Assembly (NCBI GenBank): GCA_012840625.1 | Contig: DUSB01000157.1 | Location: 1 to 14,198 of the forward strand | Length of the DNA stretch: 14,198 bases | Direction of reading: 5' to 3' | From: Syntrophomonadaceae bacterium | GTDB taxonomy: Bacteria > Bacillota > Syntrophomonadia > Syntrophomonadales > Syntrophomonadaceae | Part shown: in pieces, positions 1 to 6,947 of the stretch | Layout: each line of letters opens with the position of its first letter | Numbering within the stretch: position 1 is the stretch's first letter | Notes under the pieces: generated by a model | The model's input: the letters and a program-made list of their open reading frames with translations, nothing else | Told to the model about the DNA's origin: nothing | Databases searched by the model: none | Program-made: the position numbers and the translations under genes

Positions 1-240
1 GTATCAGCCAAAACTGCCCTGTATATGCTCATTGCCATTCTTATTATTCAGCAGATTGAATCCGCGATAGTTACTCCCAATGTAATGGGAGGCAAATTAG
101 GCATGCATCCACTGGTCATTGTATTCGTGCTGCTAACTGGAGCACAGCTTTTCGGCATCTGGGGAATGCTGCTGGCGGTCCCGGTAACAGCTGTATTACG
201 GGTGCTGCTTATCTGGATCCATTTGCGATTGGTAGGATAA
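1..240 (+). CDS. AI-2E family transporter, C-terminal fragment
   Basis: This is the last 79 codons of a membrane protein that begins before the window; the open frame runs from base 1 to the TAA at 238-240. The visible part holds two hydrophobic helices. The residues around QQIESAIVTPNVMGGKLGMHP, followed by the FGIWGMLLAVP stretch, are typical of the C-terminal end of the AI-2E exporter/permease family (TqsA, YdbI, YtvI relatives). These are inner-membrane proteins of about 350 residues that export autoinducer-2 or other small solutes; the substrate cannot be told from sequence. The stop lies 60 bp before the next gene on the same strand with no terminator between, so the two are probably co-transcribed. 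The family call is firm; the subfamily is not. Confidence 0.85.
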   Translation, partial: VSAKTALYMLIAILIIQQIESAIVTPNVMGGKLGMHPLVIVFVLLTGAQLFGIWGMLLAVPVTAVLRVLLIWIHLRLVG

Positions 241-300
241 TTCTTTTAAAGCTGCTCCGCTTAGCATATACTGTTAAAAAGCACCTCTCGGAGGGCGATC

Positions 301-1143
301 ATGCAGGAAATTCACTGGTTAACATTTTTTCGGGATATGTATCAGCGCTTTATTGATGATGAGGTAACCGCCCTGGCTGCTCAACTGGCTTACTTTTTAA
401 TCCTGGCTGTTTTCCCTTTTCTGATTTTCTTATTGGCTTTACTGGCTTACACACCGCTGACTATTGAAATGGCTTACGATTTTGTTCGTATTCTGCCCGC
501 AGCGGCTGCCGATACTCTGGTGCGTAATATTATGGAAATCAGCAGCAATCGCAATCATGCCCTCCTATCCTTTAGTATGATTGCCACCTTATGGGCAGCA
601 TCAACCGGCTTCAATGCTATTATTCGTGGAATTAATCGTGCCTATAAAGAAAAGGAAACCAGACCTTTTTGGAAGCTGCTTTTGACCTCACTGATTTCCA
701 CCATTTTACTGGCTCTGGTGATCATTTCTGCTCTTTTTATGCTGGTGTTAGGACGAATTATTGGGGAAGATCTTTTTGCTCTATTGGGTTTAAGCACCAT
801 TTTTGCAATGGTATGGCAGTGGATACGCTGGGTGCTTCCCTTTATCGTGATGCTGCTGGTATTCATCCTTATGTATCGTTATACCCCTGATCGCAATCTT
901 TCTTTCCGGGAAGTCCTGCCCGGGGCCATCTTTGCTACCCTGGGATGGGGGATTGCCTCAGCAGCTTTTTCTTATTACGTAAATGAATTTGGCCGTTATG
1001 CACAGATTTATGGTAGCATAGGCGGTATAATCATCCTCCTGGTGTGGTTATATTTATGCAGTATCATCATTCTGCTAGGAGGTGAAATAAATGCTTCCTT
1101 GGCATCTATAAAAAAAGATGAGCGGCTTATCAAGGAAATTTAA
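301..1143 (+). CDS. YihY/virulence factor BrkB family membrane protein
   Basis: A 280-residue polytopic inner-membrane protein. The N-terminal signature near residues 17-45 (DDEVTALAAQLAYFLILAVFPF) and later AYFLILAVFPFLIF, WAASTGFNAIIRGINRAY (about 98-115) and the final GGIIILLVWLYLCSIIILLGGEINA block are hallmarks of the YihY/BrkB family. About six membrane segments can be counted. The molecular function of the family is unsettled: it was once called ribonuclease BN by mistake, and a transport role is suspected. The ATG at 301 has GGAGGG at 290-295 with 5-nt spacing. That ribosome site lies in a small CCTC-TCG-GAGG hairpin (284-294) that could dampen initiation. It sits between the AI-2E transporter (60-bp gap) and the nucleotidase (24-bp gap), and length and start fit the family well. 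Confidence 0.9.
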   Translation: MQEIHWLTFFRDMYQRFIDDEVTALAAQLAYFLILAVFPFLIFLLALLAYTPLTIEMAYDFVRILPAAAADTLVRNIMEISSNRNHALLSFSMIATLWAASTGFNAIIRGINRAYKEKETRPFWKLLLTSLISTILLALVIISALFMLVLGRIIGEDLFALLGLSTIFAMVWQWIRWVLPFIVMLLVFILMYRYTPDRNLSFREVLPGAIFATLGWGIASAAFSYYVNEFGRYAQIYGSIGGIIILLVWLYLCSIIILLGGEINASLASIKKDERLIKEI

Positions 1144-1167
1144 ATTATTTTAAAGGAGTTATAATAG

Positions 1168-1773
1168 ATGAATCTTGGCATTGATATTGATAATACTATT
1201 ACCAATACAAAGGAAACCATCTACCGGTATGCCCAACGCTTTGCCGACCGCAACGGATATTCGTTAAACCCGGATATCAATGAATATCGCCTGGAGCAAT
1301 CTTTTGGCTGGGATACAGAATTAACCAGGCGTTTTTTAAAAGAAAACCTGGTAGATATCTATATAAACGTATCACCCAAACCATATGCCATCGAAACCAT
1401 TAACCGCCTCTATGAAAAACACCGTATTGTATTGATCACATCCCGTAATGAACGCAAAGCTGAGATTAAAAATGCCACCCTCTACTGGTTAAAGAAACAT
1501 GGCCTGCGCTACCATAAATTGATCATGAACAGAACTGACAACATGTTTCATTTCAGCAAATTAACCGCCTGTTTAGAAAATAAAATCGACCTCATGATCG
1601 AAGATCATCATGATCTCTGTTTGGAAATCAGTCATCACATACCTGTTCTCATGTTTGATACGCCCTACAATGCACATGTGAAGGCCGATAATATTATCCG
1701 GGTTAGCAGCTGGCTGCAGGTAGAGGAACTAATTCAACAGTTTGAACACAGTACTATTCATGATGACGTATAA
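1168..1773 (+). CDS. NT5C-type 5' nucleotidase, HAD superfamily
   Basis: A 201-residue cytoplasmic HAD-fold hydrolase. Motif I is GIDIDNTIT, with the nucleophile D6 and the general acid D8. Motif II is the strand LITSRNER (about 92-99), and the metal-binding acidic motif IV is MIEDHHD near 150. The short length and these motifs match the bacterial 5'(3')-deoxyribonucleotidase type C group, which includes Bacillus YqfW. Members are expected to dephosphorylate nucleoside monophosphates, though few have been assayed. The start has AAAGGAGTT about 8 nt upstream. It follows the YihY gene by 24 bp, so an operon is likely. Its 3' end overlaps the convergent DUF4342 gene by 20 bp, with no terminator between. 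A related HAD phosphatase with another substrate cannot be excluded. Confidence 0.82.
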   Translation: MNLGIDIDNTITNTKETIYRYAQRFADRNGYSLNPDINEYRLEQSFGWDTELTRRFLKENLVDIYINVSPKPYAIETINRLYEKHRIVLITSRNERKAEIKNATLYWLKKHGLRYHKLIMNRTDNMFHFSKLTACLENKIDLMIEDHHDLCLEISHHIPVLMFDTPYNAHVKADNIIRVSSWLQVEELIQQFEHSTIHDDV

Positions 1774-2029
1774 CTTCCACCTGAACCCGGGCCATAAGAG
1801 CGGCCAGAAAACCTAACACCGCCAGAACAGGAGATAGTATGGTTATAATACTACCTACCGCTACCCCGCCGGTTACAGGAATCTCCAGAAGAAGCCGGCC
1901 CCTGGCATTGCGAATAATGATCCGATTGACGTTCCCTTCCTGAATCAATTCTTTAATGCGCTGAATTAGCTCGCTGGCAGCAATATCAAATTTTTCTGAC
2001 CAATGTCCTTTTTTCTCATTGAAATCCAT
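1754..2029 (-). CDS. DUF4342 domain-containing small protein
   Basis: A 91-residue protein of unknown function. Residues 10-50 (a SEKFDIAASELIQRIKELIQEGNV helix, then NRIIIRNARGRLLLEIPV) and a hydrophobic, glycine-rich segment at about 52-82 make the DUF4342 pattern: an amphipathic helix that often resembles a UBA-like fold, a beta pair, and one membrane-like helix. The hydrophobic segment may insert in the membrane, but nothing here proves it. The ATG is preceded on the minus strand by GGGAGGTG with good spacing, which supports it as a real gene despite its size. It is transcribed toward the nucleotidase and divergently from the SLH gene, so its promoter must lie in 2030-2134; I could not pick one with confidence. 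No function is assigned to the family to my knowledge. Confidence 0.8.
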   Translation of the reverse strand: MDFNEKKGHWSEKFDIAASELIQRIKELIQEGNVNRIIIRNARGRLLLEIPVTGGVAVGSIITILSPVLAVLGFLAALMARVQVEVIRHHE

Positions 2030-2134
2030 TTGTCACACCTCCCTTGGCTATTATTGTATCCTCCTTTTCATTTATGTTGCATCCTATTCTTATATCATTT
2101 TTCCTGCAGCCGGGAATATTGTTTTTTATCCTTT

Positions 2135-2163
2135 TTGTCAATTTTGCAGATATAGGATAAAAT
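2135..2163 (+). promoter_or_regulatory. Sigma-A promoter of the SLH gene
   Basis: TTGTCA (2135-2140) and TAAAAT (2158-2163), exactly 17 bp apart, each match 5 of 6 consensus bases. The predicted transcript starts near 2170, about 10 nt before the GGGGAGG ribosome site of the SLH gene at 2195. This is the clearest promoter in the window. Confidence 0.7.
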
Positions 2164-2168
2164 ATCCT
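2154..2168. promoter_or_regulatory. Palindrome overlapping the -10 element, candidate operator
   Basis: A perfect inverted repeat, AGGATA (2154-2159), AAA, TATCCT (2163-2168), covers the whole -10 element of the SLH promoter and reaches the predicted start site. A protein bound here would block RNA polymerase. No regulator can be named, and six-base arms in AT-rich DNA can arise by chance. Confidence 0.35.
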
Positions 2169-2194
2169 TAATTATTATAGGGGAGGTTAATTCT

Positions 2195-3106
2195 GTGAAG
2201 AGGTTTGTTTATTATTTTATTCCGATCTTTTTACTGGTCTTTGTGGGGGCCGGTGCCGTACAGGCAGACCCTGACAGGGGTAAAGCTTCAACAGCGGAGC
2301 CATCTAAAACACAAACCGAAATACAAAAAGACATCGTACCTGGACAGCTTGATAAGGCCAACCAGGATAAAAACAAAAAAAATAAAGTCAAAAAAGATGT
2401 ACAAGAAAAGTATATAACTCTGATCACATCCAACCATGAAGGAAATACCCCTGCCAGCTTCCGTGATGCTGTTAACCACTGGGCCCGTGATTCAATTAAT
2501 AAACTGGCTTATGCAGGCATAGTAAGTGGCTATCCTGATGGTACCTTTAAACCTGATCAATCCGTTACTTACGCAGAGACCCTATCCATGATAATGAATA
2601 CCATTGATCTGCCTGATGCAGATGAAATCATAGATGATAATCCCGATGAAGAGGAAAATAATGATGTTACCATCAACAAAGAACTGGAAAAAGTACCTAG
2701 CTGGATTCGCAACCAGGTGAAAATAGCCGCCGACCAAAAAATTATTAACCTGAATCGCTTTCATTCAGAAATGCAGGCCAGCAGAGCTCAAACTGCTGTA
2801 ATACTAGCCAAAGCTCTTAATCTGGAACCGGTAGTAACCGATACTATCCCTTTTAATGATGGTATACTCATTTCCCATGAAGACCTGGGCTATATTATTG
2901 CCTTATATCAAGAAGGCATATTAAGCGGCACGCCCGATGGCCGTTTCAATCCCCACCAGGCTATTACGCGGGCTGAATTAGCCACCTTAATCGAAAAAGT
3001 GCTGGCCAAAGAAATAGAAGATTCAGCACAGGACATTGGGGAAACAGAGGAAATATCTGCCGAGAAAGAAAGTACGCAAGAAGATTTCACTATCAAGCCG
3101 CGCTAG
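2195..3106 (+). CDS. Secreted S-layer homology (SLH) domain protein
   Basis: A 303-residue exported protein. The GTG start has GGGGAGG about 8 nt upstream. Residues 1-24 form a signal peptide (MKRF, hydrophobic core, AVQA cleavage site before D25). A lysine-rich polar linker covers about 26-73. Three SLH repeats follow: repeat 1 at about 89-137 (FRDA, HWA, GYPDGTFKP), a degenerate repeat 2 at about 167-210 that lacks the GYPDG loop, and repeat 3 at about 220-270 (FNDG, GTPDGRFNPHQAITRAE). A strongly acidic insert (about 141-157) separates repeats 1 and 2, and an acidic tail ends the protein. SLH triplets bind pyruvylated secondary cell-wall polymers, so this probably anchors to the envelope. 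No catalytic domain is visible, so it may be a structural or S-layer-associated protein. It is monocistronic, with its own promoter and terminator. Confidence 0.88.
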   Translation: MKRFVYYFIPIFLLVFVGAGAVQADPDRGKASTAEPSKTQTEIQKDIVPGQLDKANQDKNKKNKVKKDVQEKYITLITSNHEGNTPASFRDAVNHWARDSINKLAYAGIVSGYPDGTFKPDQSVTYAETLSMIMNTIDLPDADEIIDDNPDEEENNDVTINKELEKVPSWIRNQVKIAADQKIINLNRFHSEMQASRAQTAVILAKALNLEPVVTDTIPFNDGILISHEDLGYIIALYQEGILSGTPDGRFNPHQAITRAELATLIEKVLAKEIEDSAQDIGETEEISAEKESTQEDFTIKPR

Positions 3107-3125
3107 GAATTTTCACCCATTAGAC

Positions 3126-3144
3126 TGCGTCCCTGCCGGGCGCA
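3126..3144 (+). other. GC-rich stem-loop in the 3' untranslated region
   Basis: TGCG (3126-3129) pairs with CGCA (3141-3144). After a single bulged T, CCC (3131-3133) pairs with GGG (3138-3140) around a TGCC loop. It lies between the SLH stop codon and the terminator and has no T-run after it, so it is not a terminator itself. It might stabilise the mRNA end. Confidence 0.35.
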
Positions 3145-3150
3145 CCAACA

Positions 3151-3184
3151 AAAAGGACTTCTCCAATCATAGAGAAGTCCTTTT
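3151..3184. terminator. Bidirectional intrinsic terminator (SLH gene / rubrerythrin)
   Basis: A perfect 13-bp stem, AAAAGGACTTCTC (3151-3163) with its complement (3172-3184), encloses an 8-nt loop. A T-run follows on the plus strand and an equivalent run on the minus strand. It lies between the convergent SLH and rubrerythrin genes and should terminate both. Confidence 0.88.
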
Positions 3185-3200
3185 CCTTATTAAGCAAATA

Positions 3201-3752
3201 TTAATAATTATCGGCTAACAATTCGAAATAAGCCTGCGGATGTGCACAGGCCGGACATTTTTTCGGTGCCTCTGACCCTTCATAAATGAAACCGCAGTTG
3301 CGACATCTCCACTTAACGGCCGCCGGTTTTTTAAACACTGTTTCCCGCTTGATGTTTTCCAGTAATCCCCGGTAGCGCGCTTCATGATGTTTTTCAGCCA
3401 CAGCAATGGAGCGAAAGATGGCTGCAATCTGAGGAAATCCCTCTTCTTCTGCTACTTTAGCAAATTCAGGATACATACTGTTATGCTCATAATTTTCGCC
3501 TTCTGCAGCATCTAATAGATTATCTGCAGTGGCTGGAATTTCACCATTATTCAAAAGCTTAAAAAGTCTCTTGGCATGTTCTTTTTCATTTTCTGCAGTC
3601 TCTCTAAAAAAGCCGGCAATTTGTTCAAATCCTTCTTTTTTGGCCTGACTGGCATAGTAATCGTACTTATTGCGTGCCTGTGATTCACCCGCAAAAGCCG
3701 CCTGGATATTCTGCTCTGTTCTGGTTCCTTTCAATTCTTTCAAATCTTTCAT
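3201..3752 (-). CDS. rbr: Rubrerythrin
   Basis: A 183-residue cytoplasmic non-haem iron protein that reduces hydrogen peroxide in anaerobes, taking electrons from rubredoxin or NAD(P)H systems. The N-terminal four-helix diiron domain shows the expected ligands: E23, E56 with H59 (ExxH), E86 with E89 (ExxE), and E120 with H123 (ExxH). The C-terminal rubredoxin-like domain has C150/C153 and C166/C169 for one FeS4 centre. Length and domain order match classical rubrerythrin rather than the reversed type. The ATG has AAAGGAGGG about 6 nt upstream. It is transcribed alone, converging on the SLH gene. A Fur/PerR-like palindrome about 90 bp upstream is consistent with peroxide or iron control, but that is inference. 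All metal ligands are intact, so it should be active. Confidence 0.96.
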   Translation of the reverse strand: MKDLKELKGTRTEQNIQAAFAGESQARNKYDYYASQAKKEGFEQIAGFFRETAENEKEHAKRLFKLLNNGEIPATADNLLDAAEGENYEHNSMYPEFAKVAEEEGFPQIAAIFRSIAVAEKHHEARYRGLLENIKRETVFKKPAAVKWRCRNCGFIYEGSEAPKKCPACAHPQAYFELLADNY

Positions 3753-4149
3753 ATATGTCCCTCCTTTTAAATATCTTCCCGGATTACCTATTAGGGTAAA
3801 GGAAAATGTTCATCAATGCAATATCATGCGTGATCAGTATGATAAATCATTATCAGCTGGCACTACGGCAATAAATCAGCATCATCGTTTTTTCCTTACC
3901 AGTACCAATTCAAAAAGCAGCCTGCCTGGAATGCAGGCTTTGATCGTATCGGCTAATGGCTTTTAAATGCAAGTATTCCATATATGTAATTGTTACGCCC
4001 ATTTTATAAAAACCCGGTATTTCTGTCAAGCTCTTCAGGAATCTTTTACTAATACAGCAGTCCTGTAGTGATAATAGGACCACATTAAATTATTTTAGAG
4101 GAGCCCGCTTTAATTGCTTCACCTTTGTTTACGCGCTCCGGGACAGTAA
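3753..4149. other. Intergenic region upstream of rubrerythrin and Ku
   Basis: About 445 bp separates the divergent rubrerythrin and Ku starts; the Ku-proximal end is covered by separate entries. I find no credible gene here. The region holds the Fur/PerR-like palindrome at 3840-3855, a 7-bp hairpin at 3919-3939 (AGCCTGC / GCAGGCT, 7-nt loop, no proper T-run) and a weak GTCCT...AGGAC repeat near 4060-4080. The rest shows nothing I can name. It could hide a small RNA, which only transcript data would show. Confidence 0.5.
3840..3855. promoter_or_regulatory. Fur/PerR-like palindrome upstream of rubrerythrin
   Basis: TGATAA (3840-3845), a 4-base centre and TTATCA (3850-3855) form an inverted repeat about 88-103 bp before the rubrerythrin ATG. 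The PerR/Fur core in Bacillus is TGATAAT-N-ATTATCA, with a 3-base centre between the same six-base arms; here the centre is one base longer. That is a real mismatch, so the call is tentative. Confidence 0.35.
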
Positions 4150-4150
4150 A

Positions 4151-4181
4151 TGAATATTTTCATAGCCGGGACTGCAAGCTA
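4151..4181 (+). promoter_or_regulatory. Candidate sigma-G-type (forespore) promoter of the end-joining operon
   Basis: TGAATA (4151-4156) and CAAGCTA (4175-4181) are 18 bp apart. As I recall it, the Bacillus sigma-G pattern is GMATR-N18-CATNNTA, so only one defined base differs. Transcription would begin near 4188, just before the ribosome site of ku. An overlapping sigma-A reading, TTTTCA (4157-4162), 17 bp, TATAAA (4180-4185), fits about as well, so the sigma factor is undecided. A short inverted repeat, ATGAA-TATT-TTCAT (4150-4163), overlaps both. Confidence 0.45.
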
Positions 4182-4207
4182 TAAAAAAGGCAGAAGGGGT
4201 GATAGCT

Positions 4208-5041
4208 ATGAAAACCCTGTGGAAAGGGGCGGTAAGTTTTGGACTGGTTAACATTCCTGTCAGTATGTATGTAGCCACCGAAAACAAGGATATTTCTTTT
4301 CGTTATCTACATAAAGAGTGTATGTCACCGATAAAGTACCAGAAATTTTGTCCCCACTGTGACCGTGAAATCGGGCCGGAGGACATTGTACGCGGTTATG
4401 AATACCAGCGGGGCAGTTATGTAGTGGTAAATGAGGAAGACCTGGATAGCATCCCTCTGGAAAATACCAAAACCATTGATATTCTCGATTTTGTTGAACT
4501 GCTTCAGGTGGATCCAATATATTTTGATAAAAGCTATTATCTGGAAGCAGCGGCAGGGGGCGAAAAGGCTTATGCTTTAATTGTAGAAGCCATGCGTCAA
4601 ACCAGTAAAATTGCTATTGCTAAAGTAATGATTCGCTCCAAACAATCACTGGCTGTACTGCGAGTTAAAGATGATCTGCTGGTAATGGAAACCATTTTTT
4701 ACCCAGATGAGATTCGATCAGCGGCGGAATTAAATCAGGGATTGCCAGCCAAGCAGATCCAGGAAAAGGAACTTAAAATGGCGGTCAATCTGATTGAACA
4801 ATTAACGGTACCTTTTGAACCGGAGCGGTATACCGATGAATATCGTCAGGCACTCCGAGAACTCCTGGAAGCCAAAATTGCCGGCAACAAAGTCGTAGCT
4901 CCCCGGGTTCAAGCTGAACCTGACAAGGTAGTGGATTTGATGGAAGCTTTAAAAGCAAGTGTACAAATAGCCGAAGAAGAACGGCAAGGTAAAACAAAAA
5001 AGAAGACCACCCGTAAGAAAAAAGTTCAAACAGGAAGCTGA
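4208..5041 (+). CDS. ku: Ku protein, non-homologous end joining
   Basis: A 277-residue bacterial Ku, which forms a homodimeric ring that threads onto double-strand DNA ends and recruits LigD. The N-terminus (KTLWKGAVSFGLVNIPV) is diagnostic, and the Ku core barrel runs to about residue 230. C38, C48 and C51 (with H35 and H50 nearby) could form a small metal site, as seen in some firmicute Ku proteins; that is inference. A lysine-rich tail (about 262-272) matches the DNA-binding C-terminal extensions of the family. The longer reading from the GTG at 4199 is unlikely, because that codon sits inside the ribosome site AAGGGGTGAT (4195-4204), which is well placed for the ATG at 4208. The next gene follows after 4 bp, so translation is probably coupled. 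It is the first gene of a ku-lig-pol operon. Confidence 0.95.
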   Translation: MKTLWKGAVSFGLVNIPVSMYVATENKDISFRYLHKECMSPIKYQKFCPHCDREIGPEDIVRGYEYQRGSYVVVNEEDLDSIPLENTKTIDILDFVELLQVDPIYFDKSYYLEAAAGGEKAYALIVEAMRQTSKIAIAKVMIRSKQSLAVLRVKDDLLVMETIFYPDEIRSAAELNQGLPAKQIQEKELKMAVNLIEQLTVPFEPERYTDEYRQALRELLEAKIAGNKVVAPRVQAEPDKVVDLMEALKASVQIAEEERQGKTKKKTTRKKKVQTGS

Positions 5042-5048
5042 GGAAATG

Positions 5049-5954
5049 ATGAACTTTGATATACCAGTTATGGAACCCATTTTACGTAAAGAAGTACTGG
5101 ATCACAAAGATTATCTTTATCAGGTAAAGTGGGACGGGGTGCGGATGCTGACCTATATTGAGGATGAGCAGGTCGTATTGATAAACAAGCGATTACATAA
5201 TCGTACCCTGCAGTACCCTGAACTCCAGCAGTTGCCGCATTATCTTAAAGCCCCATCAGCTGTTCTGGATGGAGAGCTGGTAGTTCTAAACCATAACCGT
5301 CCTGATTTTTCGGCAATTATCGCCCGGGATCGCTGCACCAAATCTTCCAGCATTGCTTATTATGAACGTGTTCGCCCGGTGCATTATATGGTTTTTGATC
5401 TTCTTTTCTTATCCGGGAAAGACCTGCGAGCCCAGGCTCTGGAAAAAAGGCTGCAAGAGCTGCAGAATGTATTGATGGACAATCCACTGGCTTGCATAGT
5501 AGAAAGCTTTGATCAGGGGCCGGCTCTGTTTCAGGCCGTCCAGGATATGGAAATGGAAGGCATTGTCGCTAAAAAGCGTGATAGTCCTTACCTGGCTGGC
5601 AAACACCATCAGGCCTGGTTTAAGATCAAATGCCAGCGCTGGCAGGATTGTATCATCGGCGGCTACACCCTCCGTAATAAAAAAGTCAATGCACTTCTGC
5701 TGGGAGTATATCGCGAAAAAAACCTTGCTTATATTGGCCGGGCAGGAAGCGGTCTTTCTGCCGAACAGAGTGCACTGCTCAGCCAGGAGTTGCCCAAACT
5801 ACAGACCGATGTCTCCCCTTTTTATAATTATAAACAGCAGCAGGCGGGACAGTTTTTTGTTCAACCCCTGCTGGGAGCCCGGGTTAGCTATCTAGAGTGG
5901 ACGGAAGATCTGCACCTGCGTCATCCGGTGCTGGAAAGCTTTTTGTTACCTTAA
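5049..5954 (+). CDS. ligD: ATP-dependent DNA ligase, stand-alone LigD ligase module
   Basis: A 301-residue ATP-dependent ligase that seals breaks in the Ku pathway through a lysyl-AMP intermediate. Motif I is KWDGVR with catalytic K27. Motif III is DGELV (about 74-78), IIIa is VFDLLF (about 115-120), IV is EGIVAK (about 170-175) and V is WFKIK (about 190-194). The OB-fold follows, with GRAGSGL near 230. This is the LIG module alone; in Bacillus LigD, ligase and polymerase are one chain, and Pseudomonas and mycobacteria add a phosphoesterase. Two adjacent ATGs exist at 5046 and 5049. The ribosome site GAGG (5040-5043) overlaps the ku stop and is better spaced for the second, so I start there. 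The stop precedes the polymerase gene by 19 bp, with no sign of a frameshifted fusion. Confidence 0.93.
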   Translation: MNFDIPVMEPILRKEVLDHKDYLYQVKWDGVRMLTYIEDEQVVLINKRLHNRTLQYPELQQLPHYLKAPSAVLDGELVVLNHNRPDFSAIIARDRCTKSSSIAYYERVRPVHYMVFDLLFLSGKDLRAQALEKRLQELQNVLMDNPLACIVESFDQGPALFQAVQDMEMEGIVAKKRDSPYLAGKHHQAWFKIKCQRWQDCIIGGYTLRNKKVNALLLGVYREKNLAYIGRAGSGLSAEQSALLSQELPKLQTDVSPFYNYKQQQAGQFFVQPLLGARVSYLEWTEDLHLRHPVLESFLLP

Positions 5955-5973
5955 AAAAGGAGAAAAGGACTGA

Positions 5974-6885
5974 TTGAAAACGGCACAGCAGGTAGAAGTG
6001 GCAGGAAAAACAATTGCATTATCCAGGCTGGAAAAAATTCTCTGGCCGCAGCCAGGGTATACCAAGGCTGATCTTATTTTTTATTACCACACTGTGGCTC
6101 CTTTTATTTTGCCACATTTGCAGGATCGACCGCTGGTCTTTACCCGTTATCCAGATGGGATAGAGGGTAAATACTTTTACCAAAAAAATGCCCCCGAGTA
6201 TACCCCGGCATGGTTTAGATCGTATCTTTGGAAATCACCGGAGGGTTCAGAAAATCGCTTGCTTATGGTTGAGGATGCAGCAGGGCTGGTATGGTGTGCC
6301 AATCAAGCCTGTATTGAAATTCATCCCTGGATATCCCGTATACAGTCAATAGAATGTCCTGATTACATTGTTTTTGATCTTGATCCTTCCCCCGGCAGCA
6401 AGTTCCAGGATGTGGTAAATGTTGCTCTGCAGCTGAAAAATATGCTGGCTGATCTGGGCCTGCGCAGCTACCCCAAGACATCCGGGGCTATGGGACTGCA
6501 TATTTATCTTCCCGTGGAAGCCCGCTACCCTTATAAAACTCTGCGGGAATTTGCGCGGGTGATAGCCGAAGCGATTTGTTCTCTTTTGCCTGAAATCGCT
6601 ACGGTAGAAAGAGCTGTCAGCTGCCGGGGGAATAAAATCTATGTAGATTATCTGCAAAATGTAATGGGGAAAACCATATGTGCACCATACAGTATCAGGC
6701 CGCGCCCGGATGCCCCCGTCTCCACCCCGCTGGAATGGAAAGAGGTAAAAGACGTGCAGCCAGACCGGTCCACCATCAAGACTATCCTAGAGCGCCTTCA
6801 AAATAAAGGCGACCTGTTCGCCGCCGTATTAGATGATCGTCAGAGTCTGGACCGATGGATAAAAGTAAAATCGCCGCTGCTTTAA
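5974..6885 (+). CDS. ligD: LigD-type primase-polymerase, stand-alone POL module
   Basis: A 303-residue archaeo-eukaryotic-primase-type polymerase that fills gaps and adds (ribo)nucleotides at breaks held by Ku. The catalytic aspartates are in DLDP (135-138). The nucleotide-binding motif is SGAMGLHIY (170-178) and the third metal ligand is D225 in KIYVDYLQN. The N-terminal LSRLEKILWPQPGYTKADL segment is typical of LigD POL domains. The start is TTG at 5974, preceded by AAAGGAGAAAAGGA with 4-nt spacing; a GTG at 5998 is less likely. Length equals a complete POL domain with no extra module, so this is a natural split gene and not a fragment. It is the last gene of the operon and converges on the DUF815 gene across 62 bp, where I see no strong terminator. 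Confidence 0.93.
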   Translation: MKTAQQVEVAGKTIALSRLEKILWPQPGYTKADLIFYYHTVAPFILPHLQDRPLVFTRYPDGIEGKYFYQKNAPEYTPAWFRSYLWKSPEGSENRLLMVEDAAGLVWCANQACIEIHPWISRIQSIECPDYIVFDLDPSPGSKFQDVVNVALQLKNMLADLGLRSYPKTSGAMGLHIYLPVEARYPYKTLREFARVIAEAICSLLPEIATVERAVSCRGNKIYVDYLQNVMGKTICAPYSIRPRPDAPVSTPLEWKEVKDVQPDRSTIKTILERLQNKGDLFAAVLDDRQSLDRWIKVKSPLL

Positions 6886-6947
6886 CGCCTTGCGCCAACT
6901 ATTTATCTTTATATCTTTACGGCTACCGCCGATGCAGATACTCAAGT

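Noticed and set aside
3919..3939. Hairpin AGCCTGC / GCAGGCT as a terminator
   Set aside because: Only a short TTT follows it and no gene ends just before it on either strand.
3670..3966. Open frame of 98 codons on the plus strand, partly antisense to rubrerythrin
   Set aside because: It begins inside the antisense of rubrerythrin's N-terminus, has no convincing ribosome site, and its composition looks like random translation.
4199..4207. GTG start for Ku
   Set aside because: The GTG lies inside the AAGGGGTGAT ribosome site that serves the ATG at 4208, and the family normally begins at this ATG.
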